From positions 16,380,178 through 16,444,177 of the forward strand of contig NC_043957.1 of the NCBI RefSeq assembly GCF_902148855.1: a stretch of DNA of 64,000 nt. Reading direction: 5' to 3'. Below the pieces are notes generated by a model. It searched no databases. It was given only the letters and a program-made list of their open reading frames with translations, and had not been told where the DNA came from. Position numbers and translations under genes: made by a program. The DNA is from Sphaeramia orbicularis. Its lineage: Eukaryota > Chordata > Actinopteri > Kurtiformes > Apogonidae. Below are positions 51,301 to 63,935 of this stretch, in pieces (the first letter of the stretch is position 1; each line of letters begins with the position of its first letter).

Positions 51301-53973
51301 CCATAATCCTCATCTCTGTCTTCCTATTAGTCAGGTAAATTAAATTTCCTTGAATTCATGAGCCAGGGAACAATTTTGATATAATTTGATCCATCAGCCA
51401 TTTCTTCATTTAAAAAAAAAAATAAAACCCAGACGAGTATAGAAGCATTGAAACTGTGGTGCTTTTGGAGAACTGCTTTCAGTTCATGCTGGGAGGAAAA
51501 GTAGTTCTGTTGGGGGTTTAGTGACTTTCAGTTTATACATGGTAAGGCCAAGACCTTATGCAGTGCATGGAAGTTATTCAACTCCTTGGATGTTTTCCTC
51601 TTTTATTGCTATTTTAACTATAATGATAGTCAGAGGCATATTCTCTGTGTATGTCCACCAACAAATGAATATTCCTATATATCTAGTTTATGTCTGTTCG
51701 TCTGTGTTTTGTTTCATTTGAAATGCATTTCACTTTTGGACCACCAGTGACTTTAAAGGATGACTTATGTCTCGGACTGTGACAATTATTGCATGTTACT
51801 GCCCTGTCATGTTTATTTTATTGAAGATGAGCCTTACTGTGATAGTTCTGTTTTGAACCTGTATCATTTATTATTAATTATTTGTTGCAGAGGGAGTGTG
51901 TGACATGACACACTCAGTTTTGGGGGGCGGGCTGCACGGCACCTGATGGGCGGTGCCGTTCGGGTAGGTGAGGCTGTCTGTGCAGCATCGCCTCCAGCGG
52001 TGTGCAGCCTTTGCTCCTCAATAATGCAAAATTAATAAACACACTTGTTGAAAAAAAACCCAAAAAGCTATAATGAGAGTCAAAGTAACGTAGCATATTT
52101 GTTAACAATTCACCACAAAAAAACAACAACAAACAAAAGCAACAACAACACCTAATAATAATAACAACAAAAAACAGCAATAACAGAACAACAGAGAACA
52201 ACAAGAACAACAAGAACAACAACATTAAAATTAAGTTCTTACAATGTAATGTCAATTAATAAAAAACACATAACATTTGATATATAATGTTAAACACGTA
52301 ATTTAATTTTCTCCTTCTTTTAACTGACTGGTCTTATTCACCAGAGGTTCAGTAATAATGATAATATTTTCACAATAGTGACCTGAGAACAGTGAATGTG
52401 TCTGAAGTGATTATAATATAAACCTATCTGTGTCTGGAAGGTTCAGTATTCATAGCTACTAATACACTTCAAATATAAAAGAACACACAACCAGCCCTGG
52501 CAAAAGGTTATTGAAAAGCACAACTGTAGTTTGTGTTCGAGGGCCGTTCAATAAGTTCATGGCCTCACCCAGAAAAGAACAACACAGACTGATAATTTAT
52601 ATTTTATTTTTCTAAATAATCTCCATTTACAGCAATGCACTTGGTCCATCGATGTTCAAGCATCACTATCCCATCACGAAAGAATGTAACATCCTGTATT
52701 ATAACAACCAGTATTTCTGGGTGAGGCCATGAACTTATTGAACAGCCCTCGTAATTCACTAAATATCCACTGATGACAAAGATCACAGAACACACACATC
52801 ACAGCAGAGAAATGATAAGGCTCATCTATAAAAGATCACTGTCGGTTTAGATTGTGTTCACCATTTTATCAGACAGCATTTTCTGTCAGTAAAACTCATT
52901 TTGGTGTTCTGATTTGTTCCTTCACTGGTTGTAGTGTATTATTCCACACACATCAGATTTAGGATTTACAACTTTTTATAACAAAAATGTGACATGAACA
53001 GTTTGTGCACCTCAGGCAGCAGAGAATGAAAGAATGAAGTGATGTTTAACCTGAACTGAATGAAGGGGCAGCAGTGGAGTGTAAAGTCTGATTCTTGTTG
53101 CATTAGCCAATACATGTTTAGACGACAAACTGATTCCTTTCAGATTCATGTCGGGGACAAAGGGAAGCAGTGCATGATCTATGTGGTAACCAATGGATTT
53201 GTATGTGTCTGAGCTGCATTTGTTTCTTCATTGTGTTTTTCTCTAGAAGAATGAGGGCTTTGAAAACATCATCTGAACCTGAAGACAGAGCGGACAACAG
53301 CCAACAGGTGAGAACAGATGTGTTTTAGTACAAAACAAACTGTTCTGGAAAATGTCATCTGACTGCAGCTCATCATGTTGTTCTTCACTGAAACCAACTC
53401 ATGATGTGATTACATTCACCAGAAGTTGTCCTGCTTTTTTCACTTGTTTTATATCTCCTTTCTGACATTTGTTGACATGTTGATAGAATATCTTCAATGT
53501 TGTTTTCTGTCATATTGGTCTTTTCAGCAGATTGCTGTCCTCTCTCTGAATGCACCATTTAAGATAAAGTCGTACGCAGGTGAAATGTTTCCTTAACAGT
53601 ATTTTTGTCTGTGCAGTGTCCACCTAATCACAGACACCCAGAGGAGCAGGACAACCTTCATTACGCCACCGTCAACTTCTCTCAGAAAAGGGAGGATCCA
53701 GTTTACTCCAACACTGGACCAGCTCGGTGCCCAAGACACAAGAAGGAACCAACATTTCCTGAGTACTCTGTTGTCACATTTCATAACAACAGCAAAGAGC
53801 AGAGGTGAGATCTGACATTCTCTTGTATTTAAACATCAAATCAATTTACAATCACCTGATTAATCTTGTATTTCTATGTCAGAGACAGAGTTGAGGAAAC
53901 TGCAGAGGATTCAGCTGTATTGTACAGCACAGTCAACAAAACCAAAGGACCAAGGACCTCGGCTCCAAAGTGA
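48315..53973 (+). CDS. CD22/Siglec-like inhibitory receptor, two C2 domains (gene D)
   Basis: Exons: 48315-48384, 49259-49612 (V-set), 49729-49971 (second domain, normal acceptor), 50254-50523 and 50714-50977 (C2), 51253-51334 (membrane), 53247-53307, 53617-53804, 53883-53973. They total 1623 nt, 540 aa. R120 in YQFRF, W31 and the B/E Cys pair are kept. Its V-set differs from the other genes around residues 58-101 (VKERFWF, DRVHYSYYWGDC). The tail has LHYATV (Y464), VYSN (Y478), PEYSVV (Y498) and VLYSTV (Y525). It lacks the LINE found in the membrane-to-tail intron of B and C but carries a mariner remnant there. Predicted inhibitory cell-surface receptor. Confidence 0.88.
52538..52751 (-). 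mobile_element. Internally deleted mariner element (214 bp)
   Basis: Terminal inverted repeats of about 36 bp (CGAGGGCCGTTCAATAAG and inverse) at a TA-type target; sister genes read 'gtgtaattc' at the empty site. The minus strand still encodes HRWTKCIAVNGDYLEK, the C-terminal end of a mariner transposase. It is a non-autonomous deletion derivative. Confidence 0.88.
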
Positions 53974-54799
53974 AATGTGTAATACCACTCATGGCCACTA
54001 GAGGCTGCTCCTAAGAGCCTTGTCTCCCATGGACTCACACTGAACTTCTCTCCAAACTTTTGAAGTCATTTTTTTCTAGGAGTGGTTTTTCTCACTGTTA
54101 TTGTTTTAGGAATTTCTAATAAATAATGTGTTCCATCTTCAACCTTTTTTTCCATTAATAAGATCACAAGTCAAACAGAAGGTGTTGATTGACAGGTGTG
54201 ATTGACAGTTTGCAAAGTTTGACCTCTGAAGTTACTGTTAATTCAATAAACAAATTTTTTTGACAGACTGCTACATTGTAGTTGTATCTTATACTTGCAA
54301 TCCCATAGCCCCACCCATTTTCTCCACATATGCTCACTTTTGCCCCAAAAATACGAAATAATCCCTTTCACATCCTTTATGTTTTTGTTTTTTTTTTTCA
54401 TAAAATCCATTCTGTGTATCCAGTCAGTGTAAAAAATTTACTCAGTGTATGTATGTATTCTGTTTTTTTTTTTTGTTTTGTTTTTTTCATATTTTGCTTC
54501 ATAACCCAACTTTTTCGGAACTGGGGTTGTATTCCATCATAAATCTATCGTATCTGTTTTTAAACATCATGATTATCTGGATATTTTTAGCATCTTCATG
54601 TATATATTGTCAAATACCACATCACGGGAAATGACAGACTGAGCCTTGATCTACACAGGATGTAGCACCTTTTCTTTCCTGTCACAGCTGCTGCTATGTA
54701 TGTGACAGAGAGTTATTACTGACAGGTGAAAAAATTAGAGTTCATTATTTTCAGAAAGTATGTTAAAATGTTTCAAGCTTTGCTCTAAATAGTTTTAGC
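53974..54799. other. Gene D 3' flank / gene E 5' flank
   Basis: Collinear with 39310-40145 downstream of gene B. No gene is seen. Confidence 0.65.
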
Positions 54800-55041
54800 A
54801 GAGAGTGAGGACCTCCGCCAAGATGGATCTGCCCCCCTCCGATCACCACTAAAATTTAATCACTTGTTCTTTGTGCCAGTATCAACATTTCCTGAAAATT
54901 TCATGAAAATCCATCCATAACATTTTGAGTTATCTTGCTAACAAACAAACAAACAAACAAACAAACAAACAAACAAACAAACAAACAAACAAACAAACAA
55001 ACACACAAAGCAAAGTGATCACAATACCTCCTGGTAGAGGT
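54800..55041 (+). mobile_element. RTE-like LINE 3' fragment with expanded (AAAC)n, upstream of gene E
   Basis: Same insertion as at 40146-40341, but the AAAC microsatellite is expanded to about 16 units (54939-55003) against about 4 upstream of gene C. The 5' non-coding exon of gene E follows, ending at 55134. Confidence 0.65.
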
Positions 55042-55227
55042 AAAAATAGGAAGGAAATGATGCTGTTTAACAGCCTCTTTTTCAGTTCAGTGACCACAGA
55101 GGAGAGGCATCTGGACAAGAAAACATCTGTTCCAGTAAGTTCAATTATTTACTGATGTTATGACTCTTTTTAAAAATGAATCTGTTAACATCTTTTAATT
55201 AATCTATAGTCAGAGTTAGACAGTGGG

Positions 55228-58200
55228 ATGAGAACAGCAACAACGATGAGTTTAACATCAGCAAGTGGATTTATCGTCTTCCTTCTCTCTGTTACAGGTA
55301 TTGGATATCTTTATTTACATTAACAGAATGATTTTTAATGTGACAGTTACATATTAAAACTGTGTGAACAGCAAACATCAGTCAATCATTCTGGTTTGTA
55401 ATTGACAACAGTTTTTTTCCGGAGATGAGATCTGCAGCTTTCCATAACTTAATGAGTTCTAACATGTCCTGGTTTGGTTTTAACCATTATCTGAAGCCAT
55501 CTACAAGTATTCTAATCAATAAATCACTCAAATGTACTTCAGAACAAAACTTTTCAACATCAGATGTACAGTGTGATGTAAAAACATGTTAGATCAGTTT
55601 TAGTCTTTCTCACATCTGTATAAATACAAGATTTCCTGTTTTATTTCTTACCATATTCTAGTGTTTTACTGTGCAGTACTTTTACCAAATTAAGTTTATT
55701 ATTGTTCTGATGGTCACAAACTAAATAAACTTCTCTTTTTTCCATCATAGTTTCTTTGAAAAGTTTCTAACACCTCTGTGTTCTGCATTTCTGTGTTATT
55801 CTTTCCATCCATCTGACCACAGAGTGAACAGAGGAAACAAACCAAGAACAGATCAGACTCAAACAATAATAACTATGGTGTTACTGATCATCTGATGGAT
55901 TAAACAGATATGAGGATAAAGAGTTAAACATAGTTAGACTTCAGGTGTTTATGAGCTGAACACTACATTAATGTAATATGTCGGATGATTTATTAAATGT
56001 TTTTGGCTGATGTCTTTGAACAACTGCATTGTTTTTCAGTGATTATAGATTAAAGTGTCTCTGTTTTTGAGGTTCATCCAGTTTACCTTTTTCTACAACC
56101 ACAATGATGATCTTTTAATTGATTTATCCATTGACTTATATTTGTTTTTTAATATGTTCTGTTACAGTTGTTCAGGGTCAGAATGAATGGGGAGTGACTT
56201 ACACTTCTACTCAGATCTGTGCCTTAAAAGGATCAACAGTCGACATGAGCTGCACCTACACATATCCACAGTGGATCGGAAGTCATGTAACTACAGTTGA
56301 GGAAACATTCTGGTTTATTAATAGCGGCATTAACCTTGTAGATCTGAAAACAAAGTCAGAGTACAAATATCGTGTGCATTTTCCTTACCATAAGAACGAC
56401 TGTTCTGTGAGAATCTCAGACCTGAGACAGAGCGACTCAGCTCAGTACCAGTTCAGGTTTATAACAAACCAACCTGGTGGACATTATACTGGTTCACCTG
56501 GAGTCACTCTGACTGTCACAGGTAAATGCTTCAGAAATACAGAAATACATTCATCTAATGGTTAAAATCTGTATATGTGTGTAGTTTTTTGTGTGTTTGT
56601 TAAATCGTTCATTTAACATAATGTTTCTTTATTTTTCATAGAACGTCCAGATCTCCAGGTCCATGTGACCAGATCATCATCCTGCAGGAATTCTAATTGT
56701 GTCCAAGTAGAGCTGAAGTGTCACAGCAGCTGTCGTCTACCTGACAATTACAAATACACCTGGATCAAAAACAGAAAAGAGATTTGGAGTGAAATATCCT
56801 CCTCCTATTTCACCTTTATTTCCTCTGAAGATACCATTTCCTGTGCTGTTAAGGGTTATGAGATGTTCTCCTCTCCTCCAGTGTGTGAGTTTACTCCACA
56901 GTCTTCCTCTAACATGTCTCCATCTAGTGGAGGTTTTTATCTAATGCAGTGTAACATGACTGGATGGATTTGCAAAAGATTTCTCTGTGTACTGGAGAGA
57001 TGTTCAAACTATAGTTTCTATAAGTGACCAGTGTCTCCACCACTTCTGTCCATCTTGTCTCCATCTGTCAGCTTTATACTTTGGTGGGTTATGAGGGTGG
57101 AGTCAAAAATCAAACATTACTATGATTTTATCTCTTAAAATGTTTTGTTAATGTTTTCTTCTCCAGTTGCTCCAACGGTTCCTTCAGTGTCTTTCAGTCC
57201 CTCTGGTGAAATTATAGAGGGCAGTTCAGTGACTCTGACCTGTACCAGTGATGCAAACCCACCTGTTACTAAATACACCTGGTACAAGAGAGGAAAGAAT
57301 CAACTTCAGTCAAGAGGTGAAGGACAGCAGTTTGTCCTCAGCTTCATCAACTCCTCTGACTCTGGATCATATTCATGCCAAACTGAGAACAGTCTGGGGT
57401 TGAACATGTCAAAGTATGTTCATATTGATGTAAAATGTAAGTAAAATGCTTTATTTTGTAGAATATGTCCAGTGTCATGTGACACATCCAATGAGAATCC
57501 TCTGTTCTCTGGAGATTCTGATGCAGCAAAGAATGCATCTGCAAATCACTGAAACACATCATACAGCAACAAAGGAACCATATTCATTCATTCATTTATT
57601 CTGTCAAATCTCCTCCAGATCCTCCCAGACTTCCCTCTGTGTCCGTGAGTCCGTCTGGTCAGATAGTTCAGGGCAGTTCAGTGACTCTGACCTGTACCAG
57701 TGATGCAAACCCACCTGTTACTAAATACACCTGGTACAAGGAGGATGAAGACTCACCAAAAGCATCAGGACAGAACTTCACCATCACTGACTTCAGATCT
57801 GAACACAGTGGGAATTATTACTGTGAAGCCCAGAACAGCAGAGGACGACAGAACTCCACCTCACATCTGCTTGTCCTATCTGGTACGTTGTGTATATACT
57901 TTTAAGATTTACATTTGTACATTTTGTTTAACCCACATAGACTTGAACAGCCATCGTTCACCAAAAGTATTTACTGATATAAAATGTTTCATACCTGTTG
58001 ATCCACTGATCCTATCAATACGTGTCAATAATTGGTATAAAATGCAGTTTGTCGTATTTTCATGGTCGTCACATATGACCCACTTGGACGTTCAAATTCT
58101 CCATAGGGAATGTGGAAACCCTGTCATCTTCTACAACATTGATTCATCAGTAAAACCCATGGAGTTGGATCAATGACAGTGGATGGAGACACTGAGTTTA

Positions 58201-60075
58201 TGTTCAGTTAATGATAGATTTCACTGGAAGTCACTTTTTTCTTCAGTTTTTTTCTGTTATGATAAAATAACCTTTGATTTTAATTTTCTCACTGATGACA
58301 GTAGCAGATATTTATCTGTTGTGTTATATTGAAGGTTTATTTGTAAATTTGTCTGTTTGACTCTGTTCATTCACAGGTAATGAAGGTGTGAAAGGGTTGA
58401 AAAAGTATAATTTTAACTATAATTTCTGTGAGGATTTTGCTGTTAAGGAGGGGATAAAAATGAACAAAAAAAAACAGAGTAACATTGGTATCAGCCAACA
58501 ATTTTGCAATCAGTGCATCCCAGTGTGTTTCTAACTGATAAAAAGTTCCTGTTGTATATGTTATCTCTATTTATAGACAAGACATTCATCCAATATTCAT
58601 TCACAATGAATATTATTAAGGTGATGCTGGTGGGTCTCCTGCCCATGGCTCTGATTTTCCTGACTCTGTGGAACAGGTAAAATAAGAAAGAAACATCATA
58701 TTTCATTAAAAAATTTTTTAGTTTCACATAAATTCATATGTATTTTGTTTTAACTCCAGGAAGAAGAAAACTCAGAGCTTGAACACTGGACTGAATCCTC
58801 CTGAGAATATGGTGGTGAGTGAGACTGATACAGGTCACAAAGTTAACTCACAAAAAATATGAATAATTTGAGGATTTGTAGGATATGGTGATGACAATAA
58901 GTTTTAAATGATTAATTCACAATGCTGGGTTTTGAGATCAAACACACTCTCATACTTTTTTACAGTCAGAGATAAAAATTCACAGATTATGTAGAATATC
59001 AGGCAGCAAAGGCAGGAATTATCAGTTAGGAGGAAATAGTCCAACAACATTCAGTCACTGAAGTGATTTAATATCATAACTTTAAGTACACACAAAGAAA
59101 ACAAAGAAAAGCTTTTGTATCTCTTTGTACAGAGTGAATCTATGGAACAGTATGAGTGTAGAGGATGTCCAAACATGAAGCGATTCAAGAAGGAATAAAA
59201 AAAAAAAAAAGTAATATTTAGAAATATTGAAGTGTAGGTGTTGGCTCATCAGTGGGTCTTTGGTCTTTCCTCTGTTTTTGTGGGTCAGTGTATGTGTTTA
59301 AATATCAGTGCTCATTTTTAAATTTGTTCTATGAATATTAAATTATTCCCAATAGTCTGTTTTCTTTATTAGGTGTCTTTTCTCATGGTCACTGCTTCCA
59401 TTTGTGTATCAGTATGTTAGATCGTTTGTCTAATCATATTTCACAATCATGTGTTGCTGGTAAAATAAATCTACGTTGAGGCTCAGAATCATCAGTGCAG
59501 CCTCTGGAGTTTCTAATAAATATAAAATATACCTGATATATAGATGTCCACACAGGGCCAATGTAGCAAGTCTAAAATAACAGGCATTAGATTTCTGCAG
59601 ACAAAGACAATATTAGTCATAGTAAGTTCAGCTACAAACTACATCTGTAGTGACTTGAATAAAATAAATATATGGGTTTAGATTTCATCAATGCCTGGCA
59701 GAGGAGAAGAAATGAATTTGGTAACAAACAAACTAAAAAATAAGCAGTAGTTTTGGTGAGCATAATGTGTCTGATGAACATTTGTATGTTTTTGTCATTT
59801 TCTTCAGTAAATATTGCTCATTGTGTTGACGTGATGTATGTGGGTCAGCTGTGGCTGTAGTGAAAGGAGACCTGCTGAGTTGTGTTTAGTGACTTCTTTT
59901 TTTAACAATGACATTCATTCTCTACGTCAGATACCTGTGTATGATGCAACAGCCTGTTACACTGTGTTTTTTGTGCCGTATAGTAGGTATAATAATGATA
60001 GTAAAAGGTGTATTAAGTCAGGTAGAACAACACTGAAGGTTAAAATGGTAAATATATGGACAGACACTGATATAT

Positions 60076-60115
<40 letters not shown>

Positions 60116-60611
60116 CCTCACACACACACATGAGTTTAATGTGTTTATATATCTATACATAATTATGAATAATTAAGAACTTTTGGAGAAAAAGGCAGCA
60201 CTAAATATTCACTTCTCACTCAGTTTCTAATGTGTAGAGCAGTGGTTCCCACCCTTTTTTGGCTCATGACCCCATTTTAACATCACAAATTTCTGGCGAC
60301 CCCAGACAATCAAAACAGAGACTTTTTTTTTTTTTTTTTTTTTTATACAAAAATTGATTTGTTTTTGATCATGTAATAGTTTTATATATATACAATCCAG
60401 CTTGTATTTACAAGGCTGACAATTAATACTAAACAAACAAGAACTCAAACTATGAATTATGAAAGAGCTGCAGCATCTGAAACTGACCACATCGAACATT
60501 TGAAAGATAAACAGTACCACAGTGCTTCAGTTTCAGCTTCAGTTTGTCATGTCTTTTATGTATTGTGGTTGTCTCTCTAAACTCACCATATAAATGCATA
60601 TATATATATAC

Positions 60612-60697
<86 letters not shown>

Positions 60698-61114
60698 ATA
60701 CACTTTTTTTTTTTTTTTTATCAATTACTAGAAATTTCAAGTGACCCCACGTGGGGTCCCGACCCCAAGGTTAAAAAACACTGGTGTACAGACTGATTTA
60801 TTATTTTAAATTGGATTTATTTTTCTCTATTGAATGATTTGATTTCTTTAGTTTCCCTTTTTCCTACACGTTCAAAATCACTCACAAACAAAGAAATAAC
60901 TCTGAAATTCAGCCAGAGAAAAGATCAGTTTTTTTGTGTATGTGTTTTTTTAGTCAAAACATTTCAGGATGTTTGGTGAATGTGCTCTATTCAGTCTACT
61001 CTTTTTTCTGTCCATCAGTTACAGTCTTATCCTGACTACGTCAATGTGTCGGCGTTGAAATCAGTCACTGCAGCAAAGAGAGAAGATTCTCAGGAGCAAG
61101 AAAGCGTGATGTGA
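55228..61114 (+). CDS. CD22/Siglec-like Ig receptor, non-ITIM type (gene E)
   Basis: Exons: 55228-55297, 56168-56521 (V-set), 56642-56884 (second domain), 57167-57436 and 57619-57882 (C2), 58577-58676 (membrane), 58760-58814 and 61019-61114. They total 1452 nt, 483 aa, the same length as gene 1. The first C2 donor is GTAAGT. V-set R120, W31 and Cys pattern are kept. The membrane exon differs from A to D and matches gene 1, with a basic residue K415 inside the helix ([10 protein letters not shown]...). The 55-nt juxtamembrane exon has the same size as in gene 1. The tail ends [12 protein letters not shown] (Y459, YxN site) and has no canonical ITIM. An alternative last exon at 59133-59198 would give a tail with QYECRGC. 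Candidate AATAAA at 61463. Likely adaptor-coupled partner of the ITIM genes (inferred). Confidence 0.85.
59133..59198 (+). other. Possible alternative terminal exon of gene E
   Basis: After a pyrimidine-rich 'ctctttgtacag' acceptor, a phase-0 frame [20 protein letters not shown] runs to TAA. It would replace the YVNV-containing exon at 61019-61114. Gene 1 has no obvious equivalent. Confidence 0.4.
59199..60239. other. Gene E intron
   Basis: Non-coding AT-rich sequence with a (CA)n microsatellite at about 60077-60131. No exon recognised. Confidence 0.5.
60240..60783. mobile_element. hAT-type MITE with AT microsatellite (544 bp)
   Basis: Ends CAGTGGTTCCCACCC and inverted CAGTGTTTTTTAACC, flanked by near-identical 8-bp duplications GTGTAGAG / GTGTACAG (60232-60239, 60784-60791). 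It contains a (AT)n tract at about 60598-60690. It lies in the last intron of gene E. Confidence 0.8.
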
Positions 61115-62451
61115 TGTCACAGATATGATGATACTCCTTTGTCTGCATTTGTCAGTGAAAGGAAACAACAATATCTGTTCAATGTTCAATCATTTTTACA
61201 GTTTACCAAATTACAAGGTATATGATTTAACCTGTACATAATTCATTTATCAGACTCAGAGTATTTATCTGTGAGATTAAGGCTTTGAGTTTTGCATGTT
61301 TTGTTTCTCCGTATTCACTCATGGTTTCTATTTCTTCTTCACTTTAGTGGGTACCTTTATAATTTATGCTCACTTCTGTATTTTCATGCTTCTCCATTGA
61401 TTATATCATATTAATGTACAAAGTCAACTCATCTGTTCCTCCATCCTGTCATTAACCCACTCAATAAATATCTAAATGCATTTTTGTTCATTGTGTTTCA
61501 TCTTCACATCTGTTAAAGCTCTGTGTTCATAATAATCAGGTGATAATAACCTGATTTATATCAAATGTCAGCTTTAGACTATACAGAATTTTTACATGTA
61601 GATTATAGTTAATTATCTGTCTGTGAATCCTGTTTAATAAAACTATTTCATGATGAACAAGGCAAATTCTTTCCTCTTTCTTCAGACCGTACAATGTCCT
61701 GCCCCTCAGTACATAGAAGTTTAATGAACATGTGTAAAGCTTTACAATCAAAACAACTCATAGTGGCTCCTGATGTGCTTTCATTTACCAAACTACAGAG
61801 TCTGAAAAACTATGAATGAGTGAGTTACTGAAGCTGATAAGTTTCACAGTTCTGAATTAAATATTTAACACAGTGGTGGCTGATCCATAGGGGGCGCCAC
61901 GCTCTGAATTACAGTAAGAGACGTCAAAATGATCTGAATACAAAGGAAAGGAGCTCCAGTGTTTCCTTCAGTATCGCCTTTAGCACAGGATACCAGCCAC
62001 AGAGTAACATCCCATAATTAACAGTAGCAACATTGCCTGACCGGACTGTTCACAAAAATAAGACAAACAAGACGCACATCTAAGCACTTGTTGGTTTAAC
62101 ATGTGCAGAACCTGTGTTTGGTTTGGATGAGTTAGATGTTCACAGTCTAGAGTTTCTATCCTGGATTCATTTTCAGCTCCTTCACTCACAGACTGAACAT
62201 TACAATCAAAGACTTACGATAGGCATTGAAACTTGTACATATAGCGTCCCCTCGAGTCTTATTTAGCACCACTTGTCACTGATATAACATGTGAACTCCA
62301 CCTACATCTCATACACTTTAATGTCAACTAAAGCAGAACTGAGCCTGCATCTAAACAGAGGAGGAAACATGTTTCCTCATCAGCATCGTCAGTTGATTTT
62401 TCTAACGTTAATTCTGTCTTATCTTTTGTTAGAAGGTGTCATCATTTAGGT
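61115..62451. other. Gene E 3' flank / intergenic
   Basis: Contains the AATAAA of gene E at 61463-61468. The rest shows no recognisable gene or element. Confidence 0.5.
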
Positions 62452-63017
62452 CAGTGGTTCTCAAACTTTTTACAGTGGAGTACTCCCTGAAATATACTTT
62501 TTTAGCCAAGTACCCCCAACTCTCAGCATTTTTAATTGAAAAAAAATGAAGCAAATTATGTTCCTGTGCCAAAGGTGTCTGTTTTTATTTTCAAAACTTT
62601 GCAAACAAACAACACATATTTAACTGTAATATATAAAAAAGACCACATTTTTAAAAGCATATTTTGTGGGCAAAATATAAATGTCCTCTTCCATCGATAA
62701 GAAAAATAAATAAATTGGTCATAAATTAATCTTTCATCAACAAAATATAATTACTTAGCTACTCAAATACTCATTTGGAATAATATAAAACAAATGTTCT
62801 TAAAATGTTACCAAAGCTTAAACAAGATGATTAATAATAAAACTATTACATGAATGTATTTATTGTGTTTTATTTTACAGAATTAATTCTAATTATTTGT
62901 TTTATATTCAGTACATGATTACTTAATTAATATATTTTTCCCAAAAAATTTCAAGTACCCCCTGGGCTTCTTCCACATACCCCTGGGGATATGCGTAGCC
63001 CGCTTTGGGAACCCCTG
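62452..63017. mobile_element. hAT-type MITE (566 bp)
   Basis: Ends CAGTGGTTCTCAAAC and inverted CAGGGGTTCCCAAAG, with 8-bp duplications ATTTAGGT / GTTTAGGT (62444-62451, 63018-63025). AT-rich centre, no coding frame. Confidence 0.82.
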
Positions 63018-63234
63018 GTTTAGGTGATTCAGGTTTCTTATTAACAGGCGAGGTTACAAACTGGCATTTACGTACTTCAGCATGAATATTGCAAAAGAAA
63101 GGAAATGAAGACATATAGCTGCTTGGATTTCAACCTACTGACCACAGAAGAAAAGAATCTTTACAAGAAAACAATCAGAGACAAATGTGACAACATGTTT
63201 TATTTGATCTGAAGCCAGAGATTCTTACAGAGAA

Positions 63235-63301
63235 ATGAGAACAGCAGCGATGAGTTTAACATCAGCAAGTGGATTGGTTGTCATCCTTCTGTCTGTTGCA
63301 G
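63235..63301 (+). CDS. First coding exon of a further Siglec-like receptor (gene F), cut by window end
   Basis: Encodes [20 protein letters not shown] and ends in phase 1 at a GTACTG donor. It matches the leader exons of genes 1 and B to E in sequence, phase and donor, but is one codon shorter. The upstream text 'ctgaccacagaagaaaagaa' resembles the 5' non-coding exons of the family. No V-set exon is found before position 64000, so the rest lies outside the window. The diverged leader suggests an older paralogue than B to E. Confidence 0.75.
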
Positions 63302-63562
63302 GTACTGTTTGTCTTTATTCACATTAAATTCATTCACATGAAGAGCAGCTTCAGAGTTTTATTGTGAAAAATACATGTTATAACTGTGACAGGATGATAG
63401 ATGACACTACTTCTGTTTAGTTTTTGGTTTGGATCTGCAGTTTTATTGTAACTCAGTGAGCCGTAACTTGTCCTGGTTTAGCAGTGAGTACTGTTACCAA
63501 ACAGAGCTGATATTATTTAAAGAAAACAAATCAATATTAATTAAAAATAAAATAATAATAAT

Positions 63563-63676
<114 letters not shown>

Positions 63677-63935
63677 TCTGGAGCACTAGTTCTTACTACT
63701 CTATATTTTTTACTTTCATAGTGAGACAGGCTGATGTAAAAAGTGTTGTACAACTCCAAACACTTCTGTTTCTCAGAATTCTTGTGGTAGTTTCCACATG
63801 TTGGCATAATCTTGGTGATAATTTGATCTCAGACATGCAACATCTGTCTGTTGTGTTCCTTAACCTCTACAGTGAACTGAACTCTGAACCACTACAGTAG
63901 TATGGTCCGAAAATGTATGTAACCTCTTTTTAGTG

